Source: UBA9676 sp963730065
Lineage (GTDB): Bacteria; Actinomycetota; Actinomycetes; Streptosporangiales; Streptosporangiaceae
DNA length: 64,000 nt
Direction of reading: 5' to 3'
Assembly: GCA_963730065.1 (NCBI GenBank)
Contig: CAVSQL010000011.1
Location: forward strand, 248,001-312,000
In this document: piece by piece, positions 25,823-33,596 of the stretch
Numbering within the stretch: position 1 is the stretch's first letter
How the letters are laid out: every line of letters starts with the position of its first letter
The notes under the pieces: generated by a model
What the model saw: the letters and a program-made list of their open reading frames with translations, nothing else
Databases searched by the model: none
What the model was told of the DNA's origin: nothing
Program-made: the position numbers and the translations under genes

Positions 25823-26614
25823 TCAGCCCAGGCCGTCCCCGGTGAGCCCCGCGACGCGCCGCAGCTGCCGCTGGTGCGAGTCGCGCAGCCACGCCAGCGT
25901 GCAGCGCGGGTCGTCGAACGGCTCACCCGCCGCCAGCAGGTCGAGGTAGCGGGCGTCGGCGTCCAGGCGGCGGCGGAACTCCTCGGCACCGGCGACGTGC
26001 CCGTGGCCGGGAACCAGCCAGCGCACGCCGGGCACCGCGGCGAGCAGCCGCAGGCCGGCCCGGTAGTCCCCCAGCGGATCGCTCGCGTCGGTGTCCAGGA
26101 GCGGGATCTCGATGTCGGAGAGCATGTCGCCCGCCATGAGCACCCCGGCGTCCGGGAGGAACACCGCGGCGTGCCCCGGCGCGTGCCCGTTATGGACGAT
26201 CACCTGCGCTACCGGGCCAGCCCAGGGGATGTGGTCGGCGCCCGCAGGCAGCGGGGCCAGGCGGCCGAACAGCTCCAGGTCGTGGCCGGGCGCCTCCTCC
26301 TGGACCCGGGTGATCATCTCCTCGCGCCCGGATCCGGCGGCCGCCACGGCGCCGGGCGCCGCGTACCGGGGCGCATCACCCAGGTCGCGGCTCCACAGGA
26401 CGTGATCCCAGTGCGGATGGGTCGCGAAGCCGGCCCGCGGCCGCAGGCCCGGGCCGGCCAGGTCCGCGGCGAGCGCGGCGAGGTCGGCCACCGACACGGC
26501 GGGGTCGATGACCAGGCACCCGCCGTCATCGGCCACCACAACGGTGCTGGTGGTCGTGTAAGCGTCGGCGGTGGCGACCAGGACGCCCGGGGTGAGCTCG
26601 CGAAAGCGCCGCAT
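25823..26614 (-). CDS. Metallo-beta-lactamase-fold hydrolase
   Basis: 263 residues. The zinc signature THPHWDH (H-x-H-x-D-H) is at about 68-74. Further metal ligands lie in HNGHAPGHAAVFLP, GVLMAGDMLSD (bridging Asp) and the final VPGHGHVAGAEEF. The N-terminal strands TTSTVVVADDGGCLVIDPA are typical. The group includes lactonases, glyoxalase II-like enzymes and quinolone-quorum lactonases; the substrate is unknown. ATG 26614 has GGAGG 8 bases upstream and is preferred over ATG 26629. It is downstream of the sigma factor gene but separated by a hairpin, so probably a separate transcript. Confidence 0.87.
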   Translation of the reverse strand: MRRFRELTPGVLVATADAYTTTSTVVVADDGGCLVIDPAVSVADLAALAADLAGPGLRPRAGFATHPHWDHVLWSRDLGDAPRYAAPGAVAAAGSGREEMITRVQEEAPGHDLELFGRLAPLPAGADHIPWAGPVAQVIVHNGHAPGHAAVFLPDAGVLMAGDMLSDIEIPLLDTDASDPLGDYRAGLRLLAAVPGVRWLVPGHGHVAGAEEFRRRLDADARYLDLLAAGEPFDDPRCTLAWLRDSHQRQLRRVAGLTGDGLG

Positions 26615-26751
26615 CCCGCCATCCTCCATCCACCGGCCCCGCGCAGGAGATCATCCGCCCCGGCGCACCCCACGGCGTCCCCGGCCCGGCCGCCCGCGCA
26701 TTACCCGCCCGTGAACGTCCACGCCCGGAACTGCCGAGCCCGACCTGTAAT

Positions 26752-26812
26752 CGGCAGTGCGGTTCGACCGGATCGGCGTTTCTGCTGCCGATCCGGTCGA
26801 ACCGGACTGCCG
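26752..26812 (-). terminator. Long hairpin downstream of the primary-type sigma gene
   Basis: An inverted repeat with arms 26752-26777 and 26787-26812 gives about 25 base pairs with one mismatch and a 9-base loop. The innermost 17 bp are perfect. It begins 32 bp after the leftward sigma gene's stop (26844). No T-run follows. It is longer than most terminators and could also be an mRNA stabiliser or a remnant of a small palindromic repeat. Confidence 0.6.
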
Positions 26813-26843
26813 ACCCACCCCGAGGCCGTCCGCGGTTGCGCGC

Positions 26844-27998
26844 TCAGCCGAGGTAGCCGCGCAGGACCTGGGCGCGGCTGGGGTGGCGGAGCTTGGCCAG
26901 GGTCTTCGACTCGATCTGGCGGATCCGCTCCCGGGTCACGCCGAACTCCCGGCCCACCTCCTCCAGCGTGCGCGGGTGCCCGTCGGTCAGGCCGAACCGC
27001 AGCTGGATGATCTTCTGCTCGCGCCCGGAGAGGCTGTCCAGAATCTGTTCCAGCTGATCCTGCAGCATGATGAACGCGGCGGCCTCCATCGGCACTACCG
27101 CGTCCGTGTCCTCGATGAAATCGCCCAGATCGGAGTCTTCCTCGCCGATCGGCGCCTGGAGCGATACCGGCTCCTGCGCGATCCGCTGGATCTCCGCCAC
27201 CCGGGTGGCGGACAGCCCCATCTCGGCGCCGATCTCGCCGGGCGTCGCCTCCCGCCCGAGGTCCTGGTGGAGCTGGCGCTGGACCCGCGCCATCTTGTTG
27301 ATCGTCTCCACCATGTGCACCGGGATCCGGATCGTGCGCGCCTGGTCCGCGATCGCCCGGGTGATGGCCTGCCGGATCCACCAGGTCGCGTACGTCGAGA
27401 ACTTGTAGCCCTTGGTGTAGTCGAACTTCTCCACCGCCCGGATCAGGCCGAGGTTGCCCTCCTGGATCAGGTCGAGGAAGCTCAGCCCGCGGCCGATGTA
27501 CCGCTTGGCGATGGACACCACCAGCCGCAGGTTCGCCTCGATCAGCCGCTGCTTCGCGCGCAGTCCCTCGGCGGCGAGCAGGGCCAGCTCAGCCTCTCCG
27601 GCGCCGCGGCAGGGCAGCCCCCCGGCCAGCTTCTCGTCCGCGAACAGCCCGGCCTCGATCGCCTTCGCGAGCTCGACCTCGTCCTCGGCCGTGAGCAGCG
27701 GCACCCGGCCGATCTCGCGCAGGTAGATCCGCACCAGGTCGCTGGTGACCGGGCGCCGGGCCTCGTCGGCCGGCTCGGGCCGGGCTTCCGCCTCCTCCGG
27801 CGCGGCGTCCAGGATGTTAACTCCTTCGTCAGCGAGCATCCTGGCCACGCCCTCGATCGCGGTGGCAGGAAGGTCGCTGGCATCGAGAGCGACAGCGATG
27901 TCGGCCAGGGCCACAGCCCCTTGCTCCCTGGCGCGCGCGAGAAGGTCTGCCATCTGGTCCCCGGACTGCCGTCCGCTGGGGAGTAGCGTGAGGGTCAC
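26844..27998 (-). CDS. rpoD: Primary-type RNA polymerase sigma factor (RpoD/SigA family)
   Basis: 384 residues. Region 1.2 is TSDLVRIYLREIGRVPLL (about 85-102). Region 2 covers ANLRLVVSIAKRYIGRG, LDLIQEGNLGLIRAVEKFDY and FSTYATWWIRQAI. Region 3 has IRIPVHMVETINKM, and region 4.2 TLEEVGREFGVTRERIRQIES. The N-terminus is short (about 80 residues) compared with streptomycete HrdB, so this is either the housekeeping factor with a reduced region 1.1 or an HrdA/HrdD-like relative. Its position next to dnaG favours the housekeeping role. The GTG at 27998 is the first start; ATG 27953 is an alternative. It ends before a long hairpin. Confidence 0.9.
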   Translation of the reverse strand: MTLTLLPSGRQSGDQMADLLARAREQGAVALADIAVALDASDLPATAIEGVARMLADEGVNILDAAPEEAEARPEPADEARRPVTSDLVRIYLREIGRVPLLTAEDEVELAKAIEAGLFADEKLAGGLPCRGAGEAELALLAAEGLRAKQRLIEANLRLVVSIAKRYIGRGLSFLDLIQEGNLGLIRAVEKFDYTKGYKFSTYATWWIRQAITRAIADQARTIRIPVHMVETINKMARVQRQLHQDLGREATPGEIGAEMGLSATRVAEIQRIAQEPVSLQAPIGEEDSDLGDFIEDTDAVVPMEAAAFIMLQDQLEQILDSLSGREQKIIQLRFGLTDGHPRTLEEVGREFGVTRERIRQIESKTLAKLRHPSRAQVLRGYLG

Positions 27999-28106
27999 GA
28001 TGACAGTGTGCCCCTAGGAGCCCAGGTTAAGCGGGGATTAATTTTGTCACCCCATGACCTGTAACGCCGATGACACGTAGCGCGATCTGGGCCACGTAGC
28101 AGGCGG

Positions 28107-30035
28107 TCAGAGGGCGCCAGCGGCCTTGTCCAGCAGGGCTCTGCGCCGTTGTTCCAGCGCCACGAGATCGCCGAAGGTCCGGTTGTAAGCGGCCTGGCCA
28201 TCCACGGGATTGAGCCGCTGCAGCCGCGACTTGACGGTCGCGATGCTGCGGCTGACGGCCAGCTCCTCGACCCGTGCCAGCACGGCGTCGGCATACCGGG
28301 CGTCGGGTTCCCCGTCGGCCCGCGGCACCCGCAGGGGCTCCACCGCAAGCTGGGTCACGAAGGCACGATTCGCATCGTCGGGGGCCGTCTCACGCAGCTG
28401 TGCCGCCCACTCCTGCGCGTTGCCCGCCCGCCCGGTGCCGCCGCAGGCGGCGATCAGGTCCCTGACCGCGGCGTGCCGTGGCGCGGTGAAGGCGGGCAGG
28501 TCGATGGCGTCGAACGCGGGCCCGCACAGGGCCGGTCGCTGGATGGCCAGCTTCAGCGCCTCCCGCTCCACCTGGATCACCGGGTCGCCCAGGTCGTAGC
28601 GGGGCTCCTCGGGGGCGTGGGGCCGGTCGGGGGCGTGGGGGGGACCGGGAGCGGCCTGCGCCGTGCCCGGCTGTGCGGCTGCCCTTCGTGCCGGGCGCGG
28701 GCGGCCGCCGCGCATGTCCTGGCCGATCCGGGCCAGCACGAGTTCCTGGTCGTTCAGGCCCAGCCAGCGGTCGAGGTTGTAGGCGTAGACCTTGCGCAGG
28801 CCGTCGTCTTTGATCCGTGCGATGAACCGGGCGGCCGCATCCAGCGCACCCAGGCGGCCCTCGGCGGTGCCGAGGTCGTAGTCACGCAGCGCCGTGCGGA
28901 TCGAGAACTCATAGAGCGGCACCCGACTGGCGACCAGGTCCCGCACGGCCGCGTCGCCGTGCTTGAGCCGGAGATCGCAGGGGTCGAGGCCGTCCCGCTG
29001 CACCGCCACGAAGGTCTGGGTGACGAACCGCTCTTCCATCTCGAACGCACGCAGGGAAGCACGCCGGCCAGCGCTGTCCCCGTCGAAGGTGAAGATGACC
29101 TCGCCCCGCAGCCAGTCGGCGTCCATCAGCAGCCGCCGCAGCACCTTGATGTGCCCGTCGCCGAAGGAGGTGCCGCTGGTCGCCACCGCGGTCGGCACCC
29201 CGGCCAGGTGGCAGGCCATGACGTCGGTGTAGCCCTCGACGACGACCGCCTGGCGCCGTTGCGCGATCTCCCGCTTGGCCAGGTCCGCCCCGTACAGCAC
29301 CGAGCTCTTTTTGAACAGCGGGGTCTCCGGCGTGTTCAGGTATTTCGCGCCGTCGTCGTCGGCGGCGAGCTTGCGCGCCCCGAACGCGATCACGTCCCCG
29401 GTCAGGTCCCTGACCGGCCACATCAGCCGGCCGCGGAACCGGTCCACCGGCCCGCGCCGGCCCTGGCTGGCGAGCCCCCCGGCCATCAGCTCGGCGTCGG
29501 TGAACCCCCGGCCGCGCAGGTGCCGGGTGAGGGCCTCCCACTCAGGTGGTGAGTACCCGACGCCGAACCGCTCGACGTCGGCCAGCTCGAACCCCCGCTC
29601 GGACAGGAACTCGCGCGCCGGGCGGGCGGTCAGCGTGTGCAGCCGTTCGGCATAAAATTCCGTCGCCGCCTTGTGGGCCTCCAGCAGCCTGCGGCGCTGG
29701 CTCTGCTCCTGGCCCGGGACGTGACCGCCCTGCTCATACCGGAGCTCGATGCCGGCCCGGGCCGCGAGCCGCTCGACCGCCTCGGGGAACGAGAGGCTGT
29801 CGATCTTCTCCACGAACTTGATCACGTCCCCGCCGTCCGCGCAGGAGAAGCAGTACCACAGGCCACGGGCCGGGGTGACGTTGAAAGAGGGTGTCTTCTC
29901 GTCGTGGAACGGGCACAGGCCCTTGAGCGAGCCGCCGCCCGCGTTGCGCAGCTGGAGGTACTCGCCGACGACCTCGTCGATGGGCGACCGCTCGCGGATG
30001 ACCGCGATGTCGTCGTCGCGGATCCGCCCTGCCAC
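28107..30035 (-). CDS. dnaG: DNA primase DnaG
   Basis: 642 residues. The N-terminal zinc domain is CPFHDEKTPSF (about 41-51) with the second Cys pair in WYCFSCADGGD. The RNA polymerase core includes ERFGVGYSPPEW and the TOPRIM segments VVVEGYTDVMA (about 263) and FTFDGDSAGRRA (catalytic acidic residues). The C-terminal helicase-interaction domain is preceded by a Pro/Arg/Ala linker rich in PHAPD repeats (about 445-480). It makes primers for replication with DnaB. GTG start. It lies upstream of the sigma gene in the conserved dnaG-rpoD order with about 110 bp between. Confidence 0.95.
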   Translation of the reverse strand: MAGRIRDDDIAVIRERSPIDEVVGEYLQLRNAGGGSLKGLCPFHDEKTPSFNVTPARGLWYCFSCADGGDVIKFVEKIDSLSFPEAVERLAARAGIELRYEQGGHVPGQEQSQRRRLLEAHKAATEFYAERLHTLTARPAREFLSERGFELADVERFGVGYSPPEWEALTRHLRGRGFTDAELMAGGLASQGRRGPVDRFRGRLMWPVRDLTGDVIAFGARKLAADDDGAKYLNTPETPLFKKSSVLYGADLAKREIAQRRQAVVVEGYTDVMACHLAGVPTAVATSGTSFGDGHIKVLRRLLMDADWLRGEVIFTFDGDSAGRRASLRAFEMEERFVTQTFVAVQRDGLDPCDLRLKHGDAAVRDLVASRVPLYEFSIRTALRDYDLGTAEGRLGALDAAARFIARIKDDGLRKVYAYNLDRWLGLNDQELVLARIGQDMRGGRPRPARRAAAQPGTAQAAPGPPHAPDRPHAPEEPRYDLGDPVIQVEREALKLAIQRPALCGPAFDAIDLPAFTAPRHAAVRDLIAACGGTGRAGNAQEWAAQLRETAPDDANRAFVTQLAVEPLRVPRADGEPDARYADAVLARVEELAVSRSIATVKSRLQRLNPVDGQAAYNRTFGDLVALEQRRRALLDKAAGAL

Positions 30036-30140
30036 TCGCGCCCTCCGCCGCTCGAGCCAGCCCTCCCCGTCCCGGCGAGTCTAGTCCTGGCCACCCCCAG
30101 TCTTACCGGGTTCGGGCGGGCGTGTTGATACCGTCGCGGC

Positions 30141-30851
30141 GTGCGGGACCTGCTGGTGCTGTGGGACGTCGACTACACGCTGCTCGATGCGGGCGGGACC
30201 GGCCGGATGGTTTACGGCTCGGTCTTCCGTGACCTGTTCGGCCGCGACACCCATGGGGTGGCGCCGATGGGCGGGCGCACCGAGCGGGCGATCATCCTGG
30301 ACACCCTGTCCAGCGCCGGGATCAGCGATCCGGCACGGCACGTGGACGCGTTCGTGGCCGAGCTGACCCGGCGGGCGCCGGGGCTGCGGGCCACCTTCGC
30401 GGCCCGCGGGCGGGCCCTGCCCGGGGCGGCGGCGGCGCTGGCGGCCGTGGCCGCCCTGAGGCCGGCGGTGGTGCAGTCGGTGCTGACCGGGAACGTGCCC
30501 GCCATGGCCAGGGCCAAGCTCGCGGCGTTCGGGCTCGACGGCCACCTCGACCTCGATGTCGGCGCGTACGGCGACCACCACGAGGTCCGGGCGGAGCTCG
30601 TCCACCTGGCCCGCCGCCTCGCCGGTGCCGCGTACAGCAGGGACTTCGGCGGGAAGGCGACGGTGCTGGTCGGCGACACCCCGCTGGATGTGGCGGCCGC
30701 GCTCGCCACCGGGGCACGGGCGGTCGGCGTCGCCACCGGCGGCCCGACCGCCGCCGAGCTGGCCGCCGCTGGCGCCGACGCGGTCCTGCCCGACCTCACC
30801 GACACCCCCGCGGTCGTCGCCGCCATCACGGGCGCTCCTCCGGCCGAGTGA
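30141..30851 (+). CDS. HAD-superfamily phosphatase
   Basis: 236 residues. Motif I is LWDVDYTLLDAGG, where the nucleophile and acid are the two Asp (D9 and D11). Motif II is QSVLTGNVPAMAR (Thr about 119). Motif IV is VLVGDTPLDVAAALATGARA (about 178-197). The cap segment GVAPMGGRTERAIILDTL fits phosphoglycolate-phosphatase-like C1 caps. The substrate is not defined. The GTG start has no evident ribosome binding site and may be leaderless. It is divergent from dnaG with about 105 bp between them. Confidence 0.87.
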   Translation: MRDLLVLWDVDYTLLDAGGTGRMVYGSVFRDLFGRDTHGVAPMGGRTERAIILDTLSSAGISDPARHVDAFVAELTRRAPGLRATFAARGRALPGAAAALAAVAALRPAVVQSVLTGNVPAMARAKLAAFGLDGHLDLDVGAYGDHHEVRAELVHLARRLAGAAYSRDFGGKATVLVGDTPLDVAAALATGARAVGVATGGPTAAELAAAGADAVLPDLTDTPAVVAAITGAPPAE

Positions 30852-31012
30852 GGCTGCCCGCGGGCGTGCCCGGGATGTGGCCATGTGGCGGGGGCTGCTT
30901 GCCGCCGGCATCGGTGACATTCCGGCCCTCCCGTCCACAGCCCGGCCGTGGACGGCACAGGCGTCACAGTGACTGACAGGATTCCGTGATCACGAAGGTC
31001 GGCCGGGCCGGT

Positions 31013-32245
31013 TCACAGGTCGGTGAGCGGGACGCCGGGGTCGGTGAGGCGGGCGGGGTCCACCTGCTTCCCGGACCGGATCAGCGCCTGGATGTCGTCG
31101 TTGACGTCCCAGACGTTGACGTTCATCCCGGCCACCACCGCGCCCTCGTGCAGCCAGAAGGCGATGAACTCCCGGCCGGGCCGGTCGCCCCGGTACAGCA
31201 CCTGGTCGTAGGTGCCCGGCTCGGGCAGGCCCGCCGTCTCCATGCCGAGGTCGTACTGGTCGCTGAAGAAGTACGGCACCGGGTCGTAGGACACGTCCTG
31301 GCCGAGCATCGAGCGGGCGGCGGCCGGGCCGGAGCTGAGCGCGTTGGCCCAGTGCTCGACCCGCACCCTGCGGCCGAGCAGCGGGTGGTAGGAGTTGGCC
31401 ACGTCACCGGCGGCGTAGATGCCCGTGTCGGAGGTGCGCAACGCCGCGTCGGCCACCACCCCGTTGCCGACCTCCAGGCCGGCGTCGGCGGCCAGGCCGG
31501 TGTTGGGCACGGCGCCGATCCCGACGACCACGATGTCCGCGGGCAGCGCCGCCCCCGACGAGGTGATCACCTCGCTGACGCGGCCGCCCGCGCCGGACCC
31601 GCGCAGCTCGGTCACCGACTCCCCGAACCGGAACTGCACGCCGTGCTCGCGGTGCAGGTCGGCGAACATCTCGCCCAGCTCGGTTCCGATCGCGCGGTAC
31701 AGCGCGGTCGGTTCCGGCTCGACCACCGTCACCTCGCAGCCGGCCTCACGGGCCGCCGCCGTCGTCTCCAGGCCGATCCAGCCCGCGCCGATGGTGACCA
31801 CCCGCCCGCCGCCCCGGAAGGCGGCCGCGAGCCGCTCGGAGTCGCCGGCGGTCCGCAGGTACAGAACGCCGTCCCGGTCGGCCCCAGGTATGGTCAGCCG
31901 GCGTGGCGACGCGCCGGTGGCCAGCAGCAGCCGGTCATACCCCACGCTGTCCCCGTCCGCGGTGGTGACCGTCCGGCCGGCCGGGTCCACGGAGGCGACC
32001 GTCACCCCGCGCCGCAGGTCCACGTCGTGCTCGGCGTACCAGCCCTCCTCGTGCACGTAGATGACGGACTTGTCCTCCTTGCCGAGCAGGTAGCCCTTGG
32101 ACAGCGGGGGCCGCTCGTAGGGCAGCTCGGTCTCGCTGCCGATCAGGATCACCCGGCCGCCGAATCCCTCCTCACGGAGGGTTTCGGCCGCCTTCGCGCC
32201 GCACAGGCTCGCGCCGACGATCAGGTAGGTGGGGTCAGTGGGCAT
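31013..32245 (-). CDS. FAD-dependent ferredoxin reductase-type oxidoreductase
   Basis: 410 residues. The FAD-binding Rossmann motif at the N-terminus is YLIVGASLCGAKAAETLRE. LPYERPPLSKGYL is typical of oxygenase-linked reductases. The NAD(P)H motif is VVTIGAGWIGLETTAAAREAG (about 146-166), and the second FAD motif is TSDTGIYAAGDVANS (about 275). A C-terminal reductase domain (VEHWANALSSG onward) completes the Rhodococcus/Pseudomonas ferredoxin-reductase layout. It passes electrons from NAD(P)H to a ferredoxin, often for a P450. No ferredoxin or P450 gene is adjacent. ATG 32245 has GGGAGG 9 bases upstream and overlaps the dgt stop by 11 bp. Confidence 0.9.
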   Translation of the reverse strand: MPTDPTYLIVGASLCGAKAAETLREEGFGGRVILIGSETELPYERPPLSKGYLLGKEDKSVIYVHEEGWYAEHDVDLRRGVTVASVDPAGRTVTTADGDSVGYDRLLLATGASPRRLTIPGADRDGVLYLRTAGDSERLAAAFRGGGRVVTIGAGWIGLETTAAAREAGCEVTVVEPEPTALYRAIGTELGEMFADLHREHGVQFRFGESVTELRGSGAGGRVSEVITSSGAALPADIVVVGIGAVPNTGLAADAGLEVGNGVVADAALRTSDTGIYAAGDVANSYHPLLGRRVRVEHWANALSSGPAAARSMLGQDVSYDPVPYFFSDQYDLGMETAGLPEPGTYDQVLYRGDRPGREFIAFWLHEGAVVAGMNVNVWDVNDDIQALIRSGKQVDPARLTDPGVPLTDL

Positions 32246-33596
32246 CGGTCAGTCCTCCCTTGATCGCTGCGGCCGGCTCCCGGCACAGGCGGCGGTGCCA
32301 GGCGATAGCGGAAGTATCCGTGAGCGACGCCACCTGGTCGACCACGACGCGCAGGCGCTGCGAGCCGGATCTGGCAACGTCATAGGCCGGGCGCAGCGCC
32401 GGGTCCAGCGTCCCGGGGGCACCCGCCCGGATGGCCTCCGCCAGCTCGGCGATCAGCTCCCGCTCCCGGGCCTGCACCTGCGCCGCGCCGTCACGGCTCA
32501 TCACGTAGCGCGCGGCGACGCCCTTGAGCAGCGCGCACTCCAGCCGCTGCCGCCGGGGCACCACCAGGCCGGCGTCGTAGCGGGTGAGCTGCCCGGCCCG
32601 CCCGGTGCCCGCGCTGGCCGCCAGCGTCGCCTCCTGCGCCGCGCGGCAGAACCGCCCGATCAGCTCGCTGGTCAGGTGCTTCAATGCCGCCAGGCTGGCC
32701 GGGCCGCCGTCGAAGCGCTCCGGCCAGCAGGGCAGGCCCAGCAGTTCATCGAGCACCTCGCTCAGCTCGGCCACGTCGGCCGAGCCCGGCGGGCAGTAGT
32801 AGGTCGCGGTCATGCCCGCCACCGCCTCCTGCTGGGACCGGTCATGCAGGCGGGGCAGGGTGATGTGGCCGGCGTACAGGCCGTCCTCCAGGTCGTGGAC
32901 GGAGTACGCGACGTCGTCGGCCCAGTCCATGACCTGTGCCTCCAGGCAGGTGCGCCCCGGCGGCGCCCCGTCCCGGATCCAGCCGAACACCTCGCCGTCG
33001 TCGGCGTAGTAGCCGAACTTCTGCGGGGCCGGCAGGACCTCCTCCCCGGGCAGGCCGGGCGGCGGGAACTGGGTGGCCACCGCGCCATCCGGCCGGGGCG
33101 CCGTGCCAGGGCCGGCCGGCCAGGGGTACTTGATCGTCGCGTCCAGGGTGGCGCGGGCCAGGTTGAGACCGGCCCCAGGGACCTTGGCCTCCAGCCTGGT
33201 CAGCAGCCGCAGGCTCTGCGCGTTCCCCTCGAACCCGCCGCAGCCAGCCGCCAGGCCGGCCAGGACGATCTCCCCGTTGTGGCCGAACGGCGGGTGCCCC
33301 AGATCGTGGGCCAGGCACGCGGCGTCCACCAGGTCGGGATCACAGCCGAGGGCCTCACCCAGCTCCCGCCCGATCTGGGCGCACTCCAGCGAGTGGGTGA
33401 GCCTGGTGCGCGGGAAGTCGCCCGCCCCGACTTCGACGACCTGCGTCTTGGCGGCCAGGCGGCGCAGCGCGGAGGAATGCAGCACCCGGGCCCGGTCCCG
33501 CACGAACGGCCCCCGCTGGAAGGCCTGCGCCCGCTTCGGCGGCTCGGCCACCCAGCGGGCGGTCGCGTGGGAGTCGTAGCCCGGGTGCTCCCTCAC
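32235..33596 (-). CDS. dgt: Deoxyguanosinetriphosphate triphosphohydrolase-like protein
   Basis: 453 residues of the HD superfamily. Metal ligands are in FPRTRLTHSLECAQIG (first His), CLAHDLGHPPFGHNGE (the HD pair and second His/Asn region) and DWADDVAYSVHDLEDG (late Asp). The order H...HD...D is complete. It would hydrolyse dNTPs to nucleoside and tripolyphosphate and so limit dNTP pools. The GTG start at 33596 overlaps the ppdK stop in a GTGA junction, so it is translationally coupled to ppdK. In actinobacteria dgt is commonly placed near dnaG, as here. Confidence 0.92.
   Translation of the reverse strand: MREHPGYDSHATARWVAEPPKRAQAFQRGPFVRDRARVLHSSALRRLAAKTQVVEVGAGDFPRTRLTHSLECAQIGRELGEALGCDPDLVDAACLAHDLGHPPFGHNGEIVLAGLAAGCGGFEGNAQSLRLLTRLEAKVPGAGLNLARATLDATIKYPWPAGPGTAPRPDGAVATQFPPPGLPGEEVLPAPQKFGYYADDGEVFGWIRDGAPPGRTCLEAQVMDWADDVAYSVHDLEDGLYAGHITLPRLHDRSQQEAVAGMTATYYCPPGSADVAELSEVLDELLGLPCWPERFDGGPASLAALKHLTSELIGRFCRAAQEATLAASAGTGRAGQLTRYDAGLVVPRRQRLECALLKGVAARYVMSRDGAAQVQARERELIAELAEAIRAGAPGTLDPALRPAYDVARSGSQRLRVVVDQVASLTDTSAIAWHRRLCREPAAAIKGGLTDAH

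Noticed and set aside
24641..27010. 789-residue rightward frame across several genes
   Set aside because: It crosses the end of the YtxH-like gene, a terminator, the membrane protein in another frame and a leftward hydrolase; not a gene.
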